The position numbers and the translations under genes are program-made. The notes below the pieces were generated by a model that saw only the letters and a program-made list of their open reading frames with translations, was not told the origin of the DNA and did not search any database. This document shows, one piece after another, positions 48,164-59,100 of a DNA stretch of 64,000 nt; positions within the stretch are counted from its first letter, which is position 1; every line of letters starts with the position of its first letter. Source of the DNA: Peribolospora baueri (taxonomy: Eukaryota > Basidiomycota > Peribolosporomycetes > Peribolosporales > Peribolosporaceae). Where the stretch lies: NCBI GenBank assembly GCA_029717555.1, contig JAMDHS010000002.1, positions 372,001 to 436,000 on the forward strand, written 5' to 3'.

Positions 48164-49133
48164 ATGTCCTTCCTTTCCACCACCTCCTCCGCCCTCAGGA
48201 CGCGCGTCGCTGCTTTGGCGACCTCGTCCTCCTCATCAACAGTATTTCTCGCTCGGACCTCCTCCCCACTTCCGCCTTTCAATTTCGGTGCGCAAATCCA
48301 GACGAGGAACGCGACCAAGCGAGGCGGTGGGTCGTCGAAGAACGGGAGGAACTCAGCGGGAAAGAGATTGGGTGTCAAGAAGTACGGTGGTTAGTAGAGG
48401 CTTTTCCTCCCATTGTGCTTGCCTGCTCGGACGCTCCGGACGGACGCCTTGCACATTTCAAACCGACCGTCTATCGTCTCATGCTCCCGCTCGTTTTCTT
48501 GCCTCGCAGGTCAGTACGTTGAAGCGGGCAATATCATCGTTCGACAGCGAGGGACAGAGTGGTATCCTGGTCAACATGTGCGTTTAGTATTGACCGTCTC
48601 TGGTAGGATATGTACGTCGCGCAACTCAAGCTTACACTTCATCCCCTCCCCCCTTCCTCTTCTGCGCCGTTCCGTAACGCACACGATAACCACTCGTGCA
48701 GGTTGCTATGGGCAAAGACCACACCTTGTTCGCTCTGACCGACGGCTTCGTGCGGTTCTACCCTGCAACCTCCGCCGAGTCTCCACCCCCACCGCGGCTC
48801 TCCACTCTCTCCGCCTCCACGTCCCCCTACTCCACCTCTCCAACTCTCCTCGGCCACGCCCAGCCCGCCGCGGCTGCCACGCCCTCCCTCTCAGCCGCCC
48901 CGCACTCTTCCGCCTCCTCCCGCCGCAAACGCTACGTAGGCATCGTCAAGGACCCGCGCGAGATGCTTCCCCGCAACCTGGCAGAAGAGGGAAGGAGCAG
49001 GGTGTTCGACAAGGTGGATCTAAACGCCTGGAAGGAGGCGAGGCGGCTCCACCTACTCCGCTACAACGCAGCCCCCGATTCTTCGGCCATGGACGTGACC
49101 GAGACTGGTGGTTCTCCTGCGCAGACCAAGTGA
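48164..49133 (+). CDS. MRP7: Mitochondrial 54S ribosomal protein bL27m
   Basis: This is a component of the mitochondrial large subunit near the peptidyl-transferase centre. The start gives MSFLSTTSSALRTRVAAL, a Ser/Arg-rich presequence. The conserved bL27 N terminus reads TRNATKRGGGSSKNGRNSAG then KRLGVKKYGGQYVEAGNII, VRQRGTEWYPGQHVAMGKD and HTLFALTDGFVRFY. Two introns are inferred, one splitting the YGG codons (near 48388-48510) and one after PGQH (about 48579-48701). The C-terminal extension is Ser/Pro-rich, then RRKRYVGIVKDPREML, as seen in fungal mitochondrial L27 proteins that are longer than bacterial L27. It ends SPAQTK at 49131-49133. Confidence 0.92.
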
Positions 49134-49855
49134 TCAATTGGGCCACTCTCGGCGCTTGTACTTGTCCTCCTTCCTTTACGGGGAACAAAACGCTTGAGGC
49201 GGACGAACCACACCTCGCTCCCGTCCTTCCGGGCGCTTCATCGCTTTGTCTTTCCGTTCTGGGCTGACATGTGTGTCAAAGCGGCCGTACCGGTTAGGGA
49301 TCGGAGATGGACGACCGAAACAAGCGTGTTCTGCGGGACTCGAAAAAGGGTTGTCCATCGTCACCAAGGCTGATTCAATTCGATTACAGAAGAGAGAGGT
49401 CAGTCAAGGCACATAGGAAAGAGAGAAGGCAGAACTCATTCTAGGTGAAAGGGGAAGGGGGAGCGAAGGAAGGAAGGAAGAGGGGAATGTACAAACGCGA
49501 TCGCAGTTGACGACGGACGGGATGCGCAAATCTACGTGATGACGACCGGTGGTCATCGATGACCACCAAAAACAAATCTATCAATTAAAACCACAGGCGT
49601 GCTTGCTCAAGCGTACGTCACCTGCTCCTCTATCCGACCCGAGTAGTCGAGCACCGTCACCGTTCTCCGTACGCACTTCACCTCCACCACTCACAAAAGT
49701 ACGGAGCGTCGTCAAAGAACAGGCGATCGATGAGCTCGGCGTACCTCTCCCTGTCTCCCTTCCCAGCCTGTTGCTTCGCTTGCCTCCCGTCCGCGTCCGG
49801 GCCCCCGCTATCGTCTTCCTTCCCTCCATCTCGTCTCCAGTCTGTTCCTCCCAAC
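49134..49855. other. Convergent intergenic region with possible coding remnants
   Basis: This is the 3' flank of bL27m and of the minus-strand unknown gene. A minus-strand piece at about 49690-49750 (RYAELIDRLFFDDAPYF) reads like coding sequence and may be a further exon of that gene. A self-complementary GGTGGTCATCGATGACCACC sits at about 49546-49565. Confidence 0.4.
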
Positions 49856-50053
49856 TCAAAACATGCATCCGAAGGGTGCATCTTCCACCTTGATCTTAAA
49901 CACTTGCGCCACTGTGACTTCGAACAGAGTGCGTCTGGCGCACTCCTCGCCGCTTCCTGTCACCTGCGGCGTCCGCGACGAGCCATTCATCTCCGCCACG
50001 ACCCTAATCTTCTGTCCAAATCCTTGTTCTTCGAGAATCAAACTCAGCGGGGG

Positions 50054-50098
<45 letters not shown>

Positions 50099-51593
50099 CT
50101 TTCTCTCATTTAAACGACCTAGCCGAGAAGCTTTCCCGCCCTCCGAGTCTACCATACTTTGAAATCCAAACGACTGTAGTCCCTCGGTGTCGACCCGGAC
50201 GTATAGATTTCGCTCGTCGAGGGAAAGGGTGAGAGGTCGAACGTCGCGACGCGTTTCAAACGCGCGATGGCCGATAATGAGGACTCGGATGGGAATTGGG
50301 CACATGCGGCTCGCCCCAGGACCGATCAGCGGTCCACGGACGGTCTATCTCCTTTCGCGGGTAGGGCGAAGACGCTAAACGGGCGGAACTCGTCAAGCCG
50401 CCCATTGACTGATCACTGTGGCGGAGACGAGCGTCGGCGTTGACCTCGTCGTGGCTCTTCCTACGATGCTTGTTGACGTCGGAATTGAGGGCCAAGCTAT
50501 CCTCGAAAGGGAAGCGTCGTGGCGAGGAATCACTTCCGCCGCCGACGTATCCCGTCCGACCCGGCGCATTTCCGTCGCCAAACAGGCCCTGGGCGCGAAG
50601 AACCGAGCCGGGGCGGGTCGGCACCTGCTTCTGGAGCTGATTATGTTTCGGACGACTCAAGAGAGCTCGTTGACGCAGGAGGTGGAGGGCTTCGTCTGTC
50701 GCCTTGGGAGTAGGCACGCTGATTTCCCGTTCGCCGCGGTCACCTACGCTGTCGCCGAAGCAAACGCCAGAGTCCCGCCTGATGGAGGAGGGAGGGTCTC
50801 CGGAGTGGCAGGCCTCGCTACATGCCTCCCTGATAGAGCGCGAGGGTGGAGAGCGGTCTCGATCTGCTCGAGAGGCTCTTCGCCTCTTATGCCCCGTACC
50901 CAAGTCACCGTCATCATCATGGTTGTGCGAAGACCTCCTCTTCCTTACCGTCCCCAACAGCCGCAAGGTCCCAAAGTCGCGAATATCGCCTATGTATGCG
51001 TCCTCTTCTCTCGAAAAGAGCGGCTCTTGATGCTGGACGGAAAACGAGGTGGGCGTGGAACCGTTGGGACCGGGAATGGACGATGCCGAGGTTGACCCTG
51101 GCGTCGATGTCGGCACGGATCCGATCTGCGGAGGCGGAGGCGTGAGAGTGAGCAAGTCGTCATCAAAGGCGACCTCGCGGCCACCGTCTTCGCGAGTTGG
51201 CGGACTAGAGGGAGACCGGCGCTGGGAGGAATCGGATGCCACCGGCGGTAGAGGCGGGAGGGTAAAGGAGTCGTCTCCGAAATCGATCTCGTAGTCGCTG
51301 CCTTCGCTTGACGGAGGACTGAAGCGAGGCGCCGAGTTCTTCTCGGCAGATATCGTGGAAGAATCTTTTGCTTGGTGGGCCCGAGGAAGCGACGCGAGAC
51401 GGGACGGTCCGTACTCGTACGGCGGTGTCGCACCGTGGCCGGCATGACGAGGAGACGGGCTGTACCTGCGATGTGACGACGAGGAGGAAGGGTAAGAAAG
51501 TGGCCGGCCAGCATTGGCGTCGGGTGGCGAGGGATCGCTCGGTGCTCTCGACGAGATCGAAGGCGGGATCATCGCTGTGGCGTGTCTGCGCAT
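49856..51593 (-). CDS. Uncharacterised multi-exon protein interrupted by a poly(A) tract
   Basis: I do not recognise this protein. The first in-frame ATG of a long open exon is at 51593 (MRRHATAMIPPSISS). That exon is Ser/Pro/Arg-rich and disordered with two acidic motifs (DYEIDFGDDSFTLPPLPP and EVAFDDDLLTLTPPPP) and EDAYIGDIRDFGTLRLLG. After a putative intron ending near 50350, another frame reads more like a folded domain (MCPIPIRVLIIGHRAF, TLSLDERNLYVRVDTEG), then reaches a 44-nt A run (minus strand), then FGQKIRVVAEMNG and ARRTLFEVTVAQVFKIK. The stop at 49856 is provisional, since another exon could follow near 49750. Whether the A run is spliced out, translated as polylysine, or inserted is unknown. 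Confidence 0.45.
50055..50098. repeat. 44-nt T homopolymer (A on minus strand)
   Basis: This is an uninterrupted run of 44 T on the plus strand, by far the longest homopolymer in the window. It lies within the unidentified minus-strand gene. Assembly length of such a run is uncertain. Confidence 0.95.
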
Positions 51594-52626
51594 TCGAAAA
51601 CGATGCCGACGTCGATCGTCGTCCGTAAATGAAGGGTGGTGGTAAAGATGGGTTGAGTACTGATAGAGGGGAAAGTGATCAGGGTTGAGGAAGGCAGCAA
51701 AAGGCGATTGAGCGCGATTCTGAACAACGTGCGGCACCGGCTGGAGAAAATCGTGGAGAGCAGATGGGTGTAGGTCAGAGCGGGCCTCGGATCCGCTGCG
51801 GCTGAGATGGAGATGGGATGGGGCGTGGACCGGTTGCGGTCGGGTTGGTTGGAGGTAAGGAGGGAGGAAGTGGGCGCCAGCGATGCTTCATGGAGTAGAA
51901 AGAGATGAGGGCCGGTGCGGTTGCGACTTAAAGCCTCTGGACGAAGGGCAGTGCGGTGAAAGGAAGAGAGTGGTAGAAAGGAAGACGGTGAGGCCAGACT
52001 GGTGCGCAAAGGGCACAAGGGAGAGAAGAGAAAGACTGCAAGTACGCCTCGGCGCCTTGTTTGTTGTTCGTCACTGAAGACGGGCGACACACGCAAGTAA
52101 GGAAGAAAGGAAGAAGGTGGTGTCGAGAAGGACACGGCGGCCGCCCTCGTTGCTCGTCAGCGCCGCCTCGCCTCGAACCAGTCTCGTCGTCCATCGCTGG
52201 CCACCTTGTCGCCCATCCCGACTTGGAACCGAACCGACGCAGCGGCTCAGGGCGCGTCGAGCGTGTAAATGGACGCTCGCAGCAGCCTCGCGCATCGAGA
52301 CCGTCGACGCCGCAGGAGAGTCATGTTTGCCCATCTTCGCCTCCTTAGAGTGAAGAAGCGCAGCGCAGAGAAGATGAGAACAGAGAGCGGCGCTGGACGA
52401 CGTCTCTTGCCTTTCTTTTGCAGATCAGTGGAGAACGTAAGCAGACGTCGAACAAACGAGAGCATTGGCTCGGCCACGCCAGCCAAGTCGCCGCAGCCTA
52501 TCAGGGCACGTGCGCATTAGGGTTAATCAAATAATCCAACATGCGCGTCACCGCTAACCGAACGGACAACGGGCGGACAGACGGTGTGATCCCTCCCACG
52601 AGTCCTTCGCACCCCATTCCTTGACC
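51594..52626. other. Intergenic divergent region
   Basis: This is upstream sequence of the minus-strand unknown gene (purine-rich on plus, so CT-rich on its own strand to about 52000) and of the thioredoxin gene. Open frames here are low-complexity and unsupported. Confidence 0.4.
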
Positions 52627-55239
52627 ATGGCGCCCATCAAGCACATCACTTCTCATAGCGGTGAGCGGGAACCGCGTGGAGCGCTCATCGCGCTCATCGC
52701 CGTCTCGTTCGCTCACTCTTTTCTTTGCAACCTCGCCGAACCCATCTCGGCCAGACTTCGACTCCCAGCTCTCCTCGGCGGCGAACAAGCTCGTCGTCGT
52801 CGACTTCCACGCCACATGGTGAGGCCCGCGCTGAGAGGGATGGGAGAGGCGAGGGTGGAGGAGGCAAATCGATGCGAAGCGGAGGCAGATCTTTGGAGCA
52901 CCCCAGTCCGACTTGAGCTGACCCAGACCGGCCCATGTGTCTTCTCCCCGTCGCCTACGCTCGAACAGGTGCGGTCCTTGTCATACCATCGGTGAGCGAG
53001 CGCTATGGAGATATACTAGACGGGGCAGGAGAGCGTCTTGGACGACGGTGTCATTTCGTTTCCCATAAAACCGCGGACTGACGGATGCACGGACGGCCGG
53101 TTGGACGTTGGACGGATGTTCTTCTCGACACACTTCCTTCCCTCTCCCCCTCCCTCTCTTCCACAGCTCCGGAGTATGAACTCCTGGCACAGCAGGTGGG
53201 CTCCAAATGCGTCCTATCTCTATTCCGCTAGTACGGTCGTCTTCGTTCCAATCTCACCCGTTTCCGATTCCCTCCCTTCCTTCTCTATGCCTCTCCCGCA
53301 CCTCCCAGTACTCCCAAGCCGTCTTTCTCAAAGTAGACGTCGACCAAGTTCGATCGGTCGCGCAAGCATACTCCGTCTCCGCCATGCCCACGTTCTTGTT
53401 CATCAAGAATAAGAAGGTCGTCGACCAGGTGAGCTATTTTATTTTGCGCGCTGCGTGCCGGCGTTGGGTGAAAGCTCGGTCGTTCAGCCGAGTCTTTCCT
53501 GCCAGCGTGAACCGATGAAAACGAACAAGAGTCTGTCTGACGCAGCCCGTTCGTCCCTGTCTTTCCTCGCCCACGTCCTCTGACCCTTCAGCTCAAGGGG
53601 GCCAACCCAGGCGCTCTCCACTCCCTCGTCGGAAAGCACGCCGGCTCGACAGCCTCCGCCTTCTCAGGCTCCGGCCGCACCCTCGGTGGCAGCTCTTCCT
53701 CTTCCTCAACCTCCGCCGCCACATCTTCTTCGCTCCCGAGCGTATCGGGCATTATGGAGGGGCACGTGAGCATCGAGAACATCTTGCCGCTACTTTTGCT
53801 TGCCGGGTATCTGTTGTATGTCTTCACTCAGTAATGAGGGAAGGAGGGGGTATGAGCTCCAAGTCCCGGGCGGGGGGAAGAGGGGTTCGAGCTGGCGTTA
53901 CAGATCTGGCTCTATCGGAGCTGTAGACGGGCGCCGGAGACGTGATCGGAGTCGTCGTTTCCGTCCCTGGCAATACCATTTCGTCGGATATCATGGCATA
54001 TCCCATCCGTCGCCCTGTTCCTCCACCCGACCCCACCCCGTCTGGACGGGTCGGTTGGGTCGGCTTTGGCTTCGGTTGTACACGGCTCGTTTGACTCGAC
54101 CTGCGCGCCAAGCGTCTTTGCTTAATCCGAATTCTGTTCATACCCCACTCGCCTTCGTTTCCCCACCCACACGCCCACACGCGCAACCGCAACGCCCGTT
54201 CCCTTTCTTTTCCATCTCCCCCCATGCTCGCTCCCTCGCAACAGGAGTCGCTCCTTCCTGCCGTCGAGGTCAACCAATCCCACTGCCTCAATGAACAGCC
54301 CACCCGTTCCCTCAGGGGCATTATCAAAGGCCCCAGCGGAGATCGCTGGCTCGAGAGCGACGCAGATGAGCAGGTGCGCCCTCTCCTCCCCTTTTTCTCT
54401 TCCCCCTTCTCCTCCGCTGGGCTCGAACCGAGCAGGGCATCGCTGCGCTTATTGGACGAGATCGCCGACGTCTCTGTCGTCCTTCTGCTTCCTTCTGTCT
54501 CCCATCGTTCCCTCCTCCTAGCTCCTGCTCAACATCTCCTTCATGCAGAAGGTAAAGGTCTCCGCCCTCCTCCTCCGCACCTCCCCTTCCCACCTCTCTC
54601 AAGCGCCCAAGCGCATCAAGCTCTTTATCAACAAGAGCACGCTCGGCTTCGACGAGGCGGAGGACGCGGAGCCCGCGCAAGAGGTCGAGCTGACGGAGGA
54701 GCACGTCAAGGGCGGCGAGAACGGTGGCGGAGGACGGCCTGTGCCGTTGAGGTTTGTCCGCTTTCAGGCCGTCAACTCGCTCCAGGTGAGATTTTCGTCC
54801 GTTCTTCATTTTTGTTTTTCGGGTTTTCGGCCATTGGCATGGAGGAGAAATTGGCTTTGGGTGAAGAAGAGCGATGCCGTTCTTGTGTTGCTCTTTCGAT
54901 TCGAACGAGCATGGCCGGCTGACGGCCACGAACGACGTGGGACTCTCGCCCCTTTCTCTTCTCTTCCCGCCGCCTAGATCGCCGTGCTCAGCAACCAGGG
55001 CGACGAAGACACGACGCGGATTGACGCGATCGACCTGTGGGGCCAAGCGGGGGACACTTTCAACATGGTGAGCTAGCTATCCCGCCAAGCGGGCAAACTA
55101 GGTGGAGCGAACAGTGACGTGGACGTGGACGTGGACGTGCTGTCGCCCTCGTTGATGCGATCCTTTATGCCTTCCCCCCTCCCTTCCCTTTCTGTCCCGA
55201 CGAACGCAGAAGGACCTCAAGAAGGTGGAAGAGGAGTAG
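52627..55239 (+). CDS. TXL1: Thioredoxin-PITH domain protein (TXNL1/Txl1-like)
   Basis: This redox protein of the TXNL1 family associates with the 26S proteasome in yeast and mammals. Spliced exons read MAPIKHITSHSDFDSQLSSA, then KLVVVDFHATW, CGPCHTI, APEYELLAQQ and YSQAVFLKVDVDQV, with the WCGPC site and the cis-Pro loop AMPTFLF. A Ser-rich linker leads to the PITH domain: NQSHCLNEQ, WLESDADEQLLLNI, RIKLFINKSTLGFDEAE, VPLRFVRFQAVNSLQ, then IAVLSNQGDEDTTRID and NMKDLKKVEEE. A 479-nt intron (53766-54244) joins the domains. If retained, it ends the protein after a hydrophobic stretch (ILPLLLLAGYLLYVFTQ). An alternative is two genes, the second starting at ATG 54224 (MLAPSQQESLLP). The fused model fits the family best. 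Confidence 0.85.
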
Positions 55240-56126
55240 ACTAAAGTAGATCAGATGCGGCTTTAGAGGGAAAAAAAAAAAGAAATGGCAAGGCAAGGCA
55301 AGGCAAGGCAAGGCAAGGCGAATAGGGCACACAAGCTCGGTTGGGGCGTCCCGCTATGCGATATACAGTGTAGGACAAACATGAGCCGTTCCCCAAGGCG
55401 AGGCCAGCCGAATAAAGCCATTTCCTTCCCTCGCGAGGCTCGAACGTCGAGGTTGGACTCAATTGCCGCGAGCTTATGTCCTGGACGAGCGAGCAGGGAA
55501 GGGCATACACCAAAGTAGTTCGCTCTTCGCCTCCGCCATCCTCGTGCTGCTGGTGCTGACGCGAGGAGAGGCCGGGCCACCAGTTCGGCTCGATGTTGCC
55601 GGGTGTGCCGAGTCCATCCATCCATGAGCGTGAGCAAAGACAGGTTCACCAAGTCCGGCATCACTCTCTTGCTCGATTGTTATGACGAGAGATCCATGTT
55701 CCGAGATAAGCCGAGTCTGAGACACGCACGCTATATTCTACAGTGGGTTGCGAGACAAAACGGACTCGGTGATTACGGGAGAGTACGGCGGGAGTATGGA
55801 CGACTACGGGCTATTACGAGCGGACGATGGACGAACGATAGAGTGCCGGGCAAGAAACGTGCTGGGAACGTGGCGGAGCAAGAGAGACGGGAAGGGAAAG
55901 ACGGGACGGACACGTGGACGGAAAACGTAGAAAGAAAGTGAGGCCAGAGTGAGGGGCTGGATAGAGAACCGACAGGTCCGAATCCGATTCCATCTTCGCG
56001 AACGGTCACATTCAATAGGCACCATAGGCACCCAGTGTGGAAACGTTTAGAAGGAGAAAGAAAATAGAGAGAGAGAGACGCGTAACTTGAACGAGATCGT
56101 AGGGATCAGCGGATGATGACGTCCGA
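55240..56126. other. Convergent intergenic region
   Basis: This is the 3' flanks of the thioredoxin-PITH and ABC transporter genes. It holds an A run, a pentanucleotide repeat (55287-55320) and several purine-rich stretches. No gene is supported. Confidence 0.45.
55287..55320. repeat. Pentanucleotide tandem repeat AGGCA
   Basis: There are about six consecutive AGGCA units just after an A10 run, 50 bp beyond the thioredoxin-PITH stop codon. Likely a polymorphic microsatellite. Confidence 0.85.
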
Positions 56127-59100
56127 CTATTTTTTGCCGCCCTTCTTCTTTTTGCCCCTCCTCCTCTTCTTTGACGAGGGAGGCACCTCGCCGACAGTGC
56201 TCGGCGTGGGCGTCTTGTCGCCGTCATCTTGCGAACGCTCGGGCTCCCTCTCACCGCGCTGCTGCTGCTCCTGCTGCTGCTCCTGCTCAATGTCGATGCC
56301 GTCGTCCATGCTGGGCCCGCCGGTGTGGCTGCTTGTGTCCTCAGCGCCAGCAGCGAGCTGCTCCTCCTGGGCTTTCATAGCCTTACGGTTCTCCCTGTCC
56401 TCCTTGCTCTCGGTCACGCCCGAGGAGGAGAGGCTCTTCCTCACCAAGCTAGCGATCCGTCTACGTGAAGATCTGCTGCTCGTGGTTCCGAACGGTCCCG
56501 CATCGCCAGCTGACGGAGAGGGTGTGGCAAGAGCAGAGGGCGAGCTGGCACCGACGCCGTCGTGCGAACTCTGAGCCGGGCCGCCGCCGCCCTCGGAGAG
56601 CAGACCGTCGATCGAGGCTCCGCGACGGGACGAAGACATGCTGAGCGTCCTGCTGTGCTTTCCTTTGTTCGCAGCGTTCTTGAGAGCCGAAGGCCGGAAA
56701 GCCGAGCCGATGGACAAGATGCGCTGTCTAGGGCTGCGCTGCGTCGGTCCGCGTGTAGCTTCGGGCTGTGACGGCGCCGAACTCGTCGGGAAGGACTGAG
56801 GAGCATCTGTCGTGCTCTGGGCCGCCTCCTCTTGACCCAGGCGGCTCGGGAACGGAGTCGACTCAGCGAGACAAACATCTTCCGGTTCCTCCGTCAATGG
56901 CGCTCCCGTGATGTGGGCGGTCGGCAAGGCGGTCGGGGTCGCAAAGTCCTTCACGCAGATGCTCGTCTCTTGAGCTCCACTGTCAGCGGGCAAGAAGTGC
57001 ACCATCGCCACCTCGACGTCTTCCTTTCCAGCCACGGGCTCAACGGGCGAAGGCTGGACCGGCGCGACCTCAACCTCAGGGGTATTTGAGGCTACTTCCT
57101 CTTCGACGCCCTGATCCTGTGCGTCGACGTCAGCGTCGCCAGTTACCTCAGTTACCTCGGTCGGCTCCTGAGCAGCCGCGAGAGTCCTGGACCCTGAGGT
57201 AGACGCCCCGGAAGGCTCGTCGACCGTCCCATGCCCTCCTATCGCGGACACCTCAACAGCCGCTCTGGCCTCGCTGACGAGCTCCTCCACCTCCGGTCCA
57301 GCCTCGGGGCTGATGTCGAGCAGACTTGCGCCAGACGCGAGGGATTTGGGATGTCTGGCAGCGGTAACCTCGGCCAGTTGCTCGGTCTGGCTCTGGATCT
57401 GCTTCTTCCACATCTCGGCATAAGGGCCGTCGTTGGAGACCAGCTCGCTGTGGGTGCCCGCTTCGAGGACCTGGCCTCTCCCGACGACGATGATGAGGTC
57501 CGAGTTGACGATCGTCGAGAGACGGTGACTGCGTGGGCGCGCAAAACCGAAGACAGAGCAGTGACAATGAGTCTCCCGAACGCGCCAAGAAAATGAGTGG
57601 AAGACGGACAAGGGCAAGCCGCGGCGCCACTCACGCGATCGTCAACGAGGAACGGCCCCTCATCTGTAAGAGAAGAGGCCGAGAACGTCTCAGCGGATGC
57701 TTGAGCAACGAAGCCGGGAGAGTTTCCTTCAACTCACCAGCGCGCGGAGTTCCTTCTGTAGCATGTGCTCCGTAGACGTGTCTAGCGCGGAGGTAGCCTC
57801 GTCCAACAACAGGATGGGAGGGCTTAAAACGCGAACCGGCACGGAGCGGTGAATCATCAATAAACGATGTCCCAGCTCACCGACCATCGTCGTCATCTCA
57901 CCACTCACTTTTTCAAAATCGTCCTGGCAATGGAAACTCTCTGCTTCTCTCCTCCGCTCAGTCGTATACCCCTCTCGCCGACGACTGTGTTATCTGCGGC
58001 GCAAAAGGTAGAGCGCGAACGAACGCAAATGTCCATGAGCGTAAACTCAAATGCAAACGAATAAAGCCGCGCACTCACATCCATCAGGGAAAGTCACGAT
58101 CCGGTCATGAATCTGGGCGGCCTGGGCGGCAGCGATGATCTCGTTGTCGTCGGCGTCGATGCGGCCGTAGTTGAGATTGAACTTGATGGACTGGTTGAAA
58201 AGCGTGGGATCTATCGCGACGAAAAAACGGTCCGAGGTTGAGCACCTAGATTCGTGCGGACGACGGCTGCGAGAGAAGGATGGAAGCTCACCCTGAGGAA
58301 CGACGCCGATAGCCTGTCTCAAGCTTTTCTGCGTGATGTGGCGAATGTCCTGGGGAAGAGAGAGCAAAAGACAAGACCCATCAACCTGGTCAGTGACGGG
58401 CTCTGAGATTCGCAAAGTGCAGCCGAATAGCTGGACACACCTGCCCATCGATCAAGATCCTTCCTCCTTGCACGTCATAGAACCTGTACAGAAGCTTGAG
58501 GATCGTGCTCTTTCCGCCCCCGCTCTCGCCCACGAGCGCGACGGAGGAGTTGGCGGGCACCTTGAAGGTGAGGCCCTGGAGGGCGTCCATCTTGCCATCG
58601 TAGCTGAAGGTCACGTTGTCGAATTCGATCACCCCTTCGGTCACCACAAGCTCTTTGGCGTCCTCGACGTCTCTAACTTCTGTCTTTTCTTCCAACAGAG
58701 CCATGAGCTTGTCTAGAAGGCGAAGATGCACGGAGGGGGAGCAATGGTTAGTCAAGCGACGTCACTCTAAAGAGACCAGCAAGGCAACATCGGCTCACCG
58801 GTATCGACCAGATTGTTCTGGATAACTCTGTAGAGAGTGCCAAGGTTCTGTGAAGGAAAAAGACGCGCGACGCGGCATTTGAGTCTCACACCTCGTAGAC
58901 CGCTGGGAAGACAGGTACGGTGACGGATGGCAAGCGCTCACGTTCAAGGGCCCCAGAAGCTGACCAACCAGGGCGATGAAGAAAACGAAATCGGCGGCGG
59001 TGCGGTAGCCCCGGACGACGCCGTCGACGATGACCATCGAGCCGACGAGGAGGCCGAGGGCGGTGATGAAGTTCTGGACCAGGTTGAGCAAATTGAGCGA

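Noticed and set aside
54224-55239. Separate PITHD1-like gene starting at ATG 54224
   Set aside because: Possible, but the upstream exon joins it in frame with consensus sites and the fused Trx-PITH protein is a known family; kept as an alternative only.
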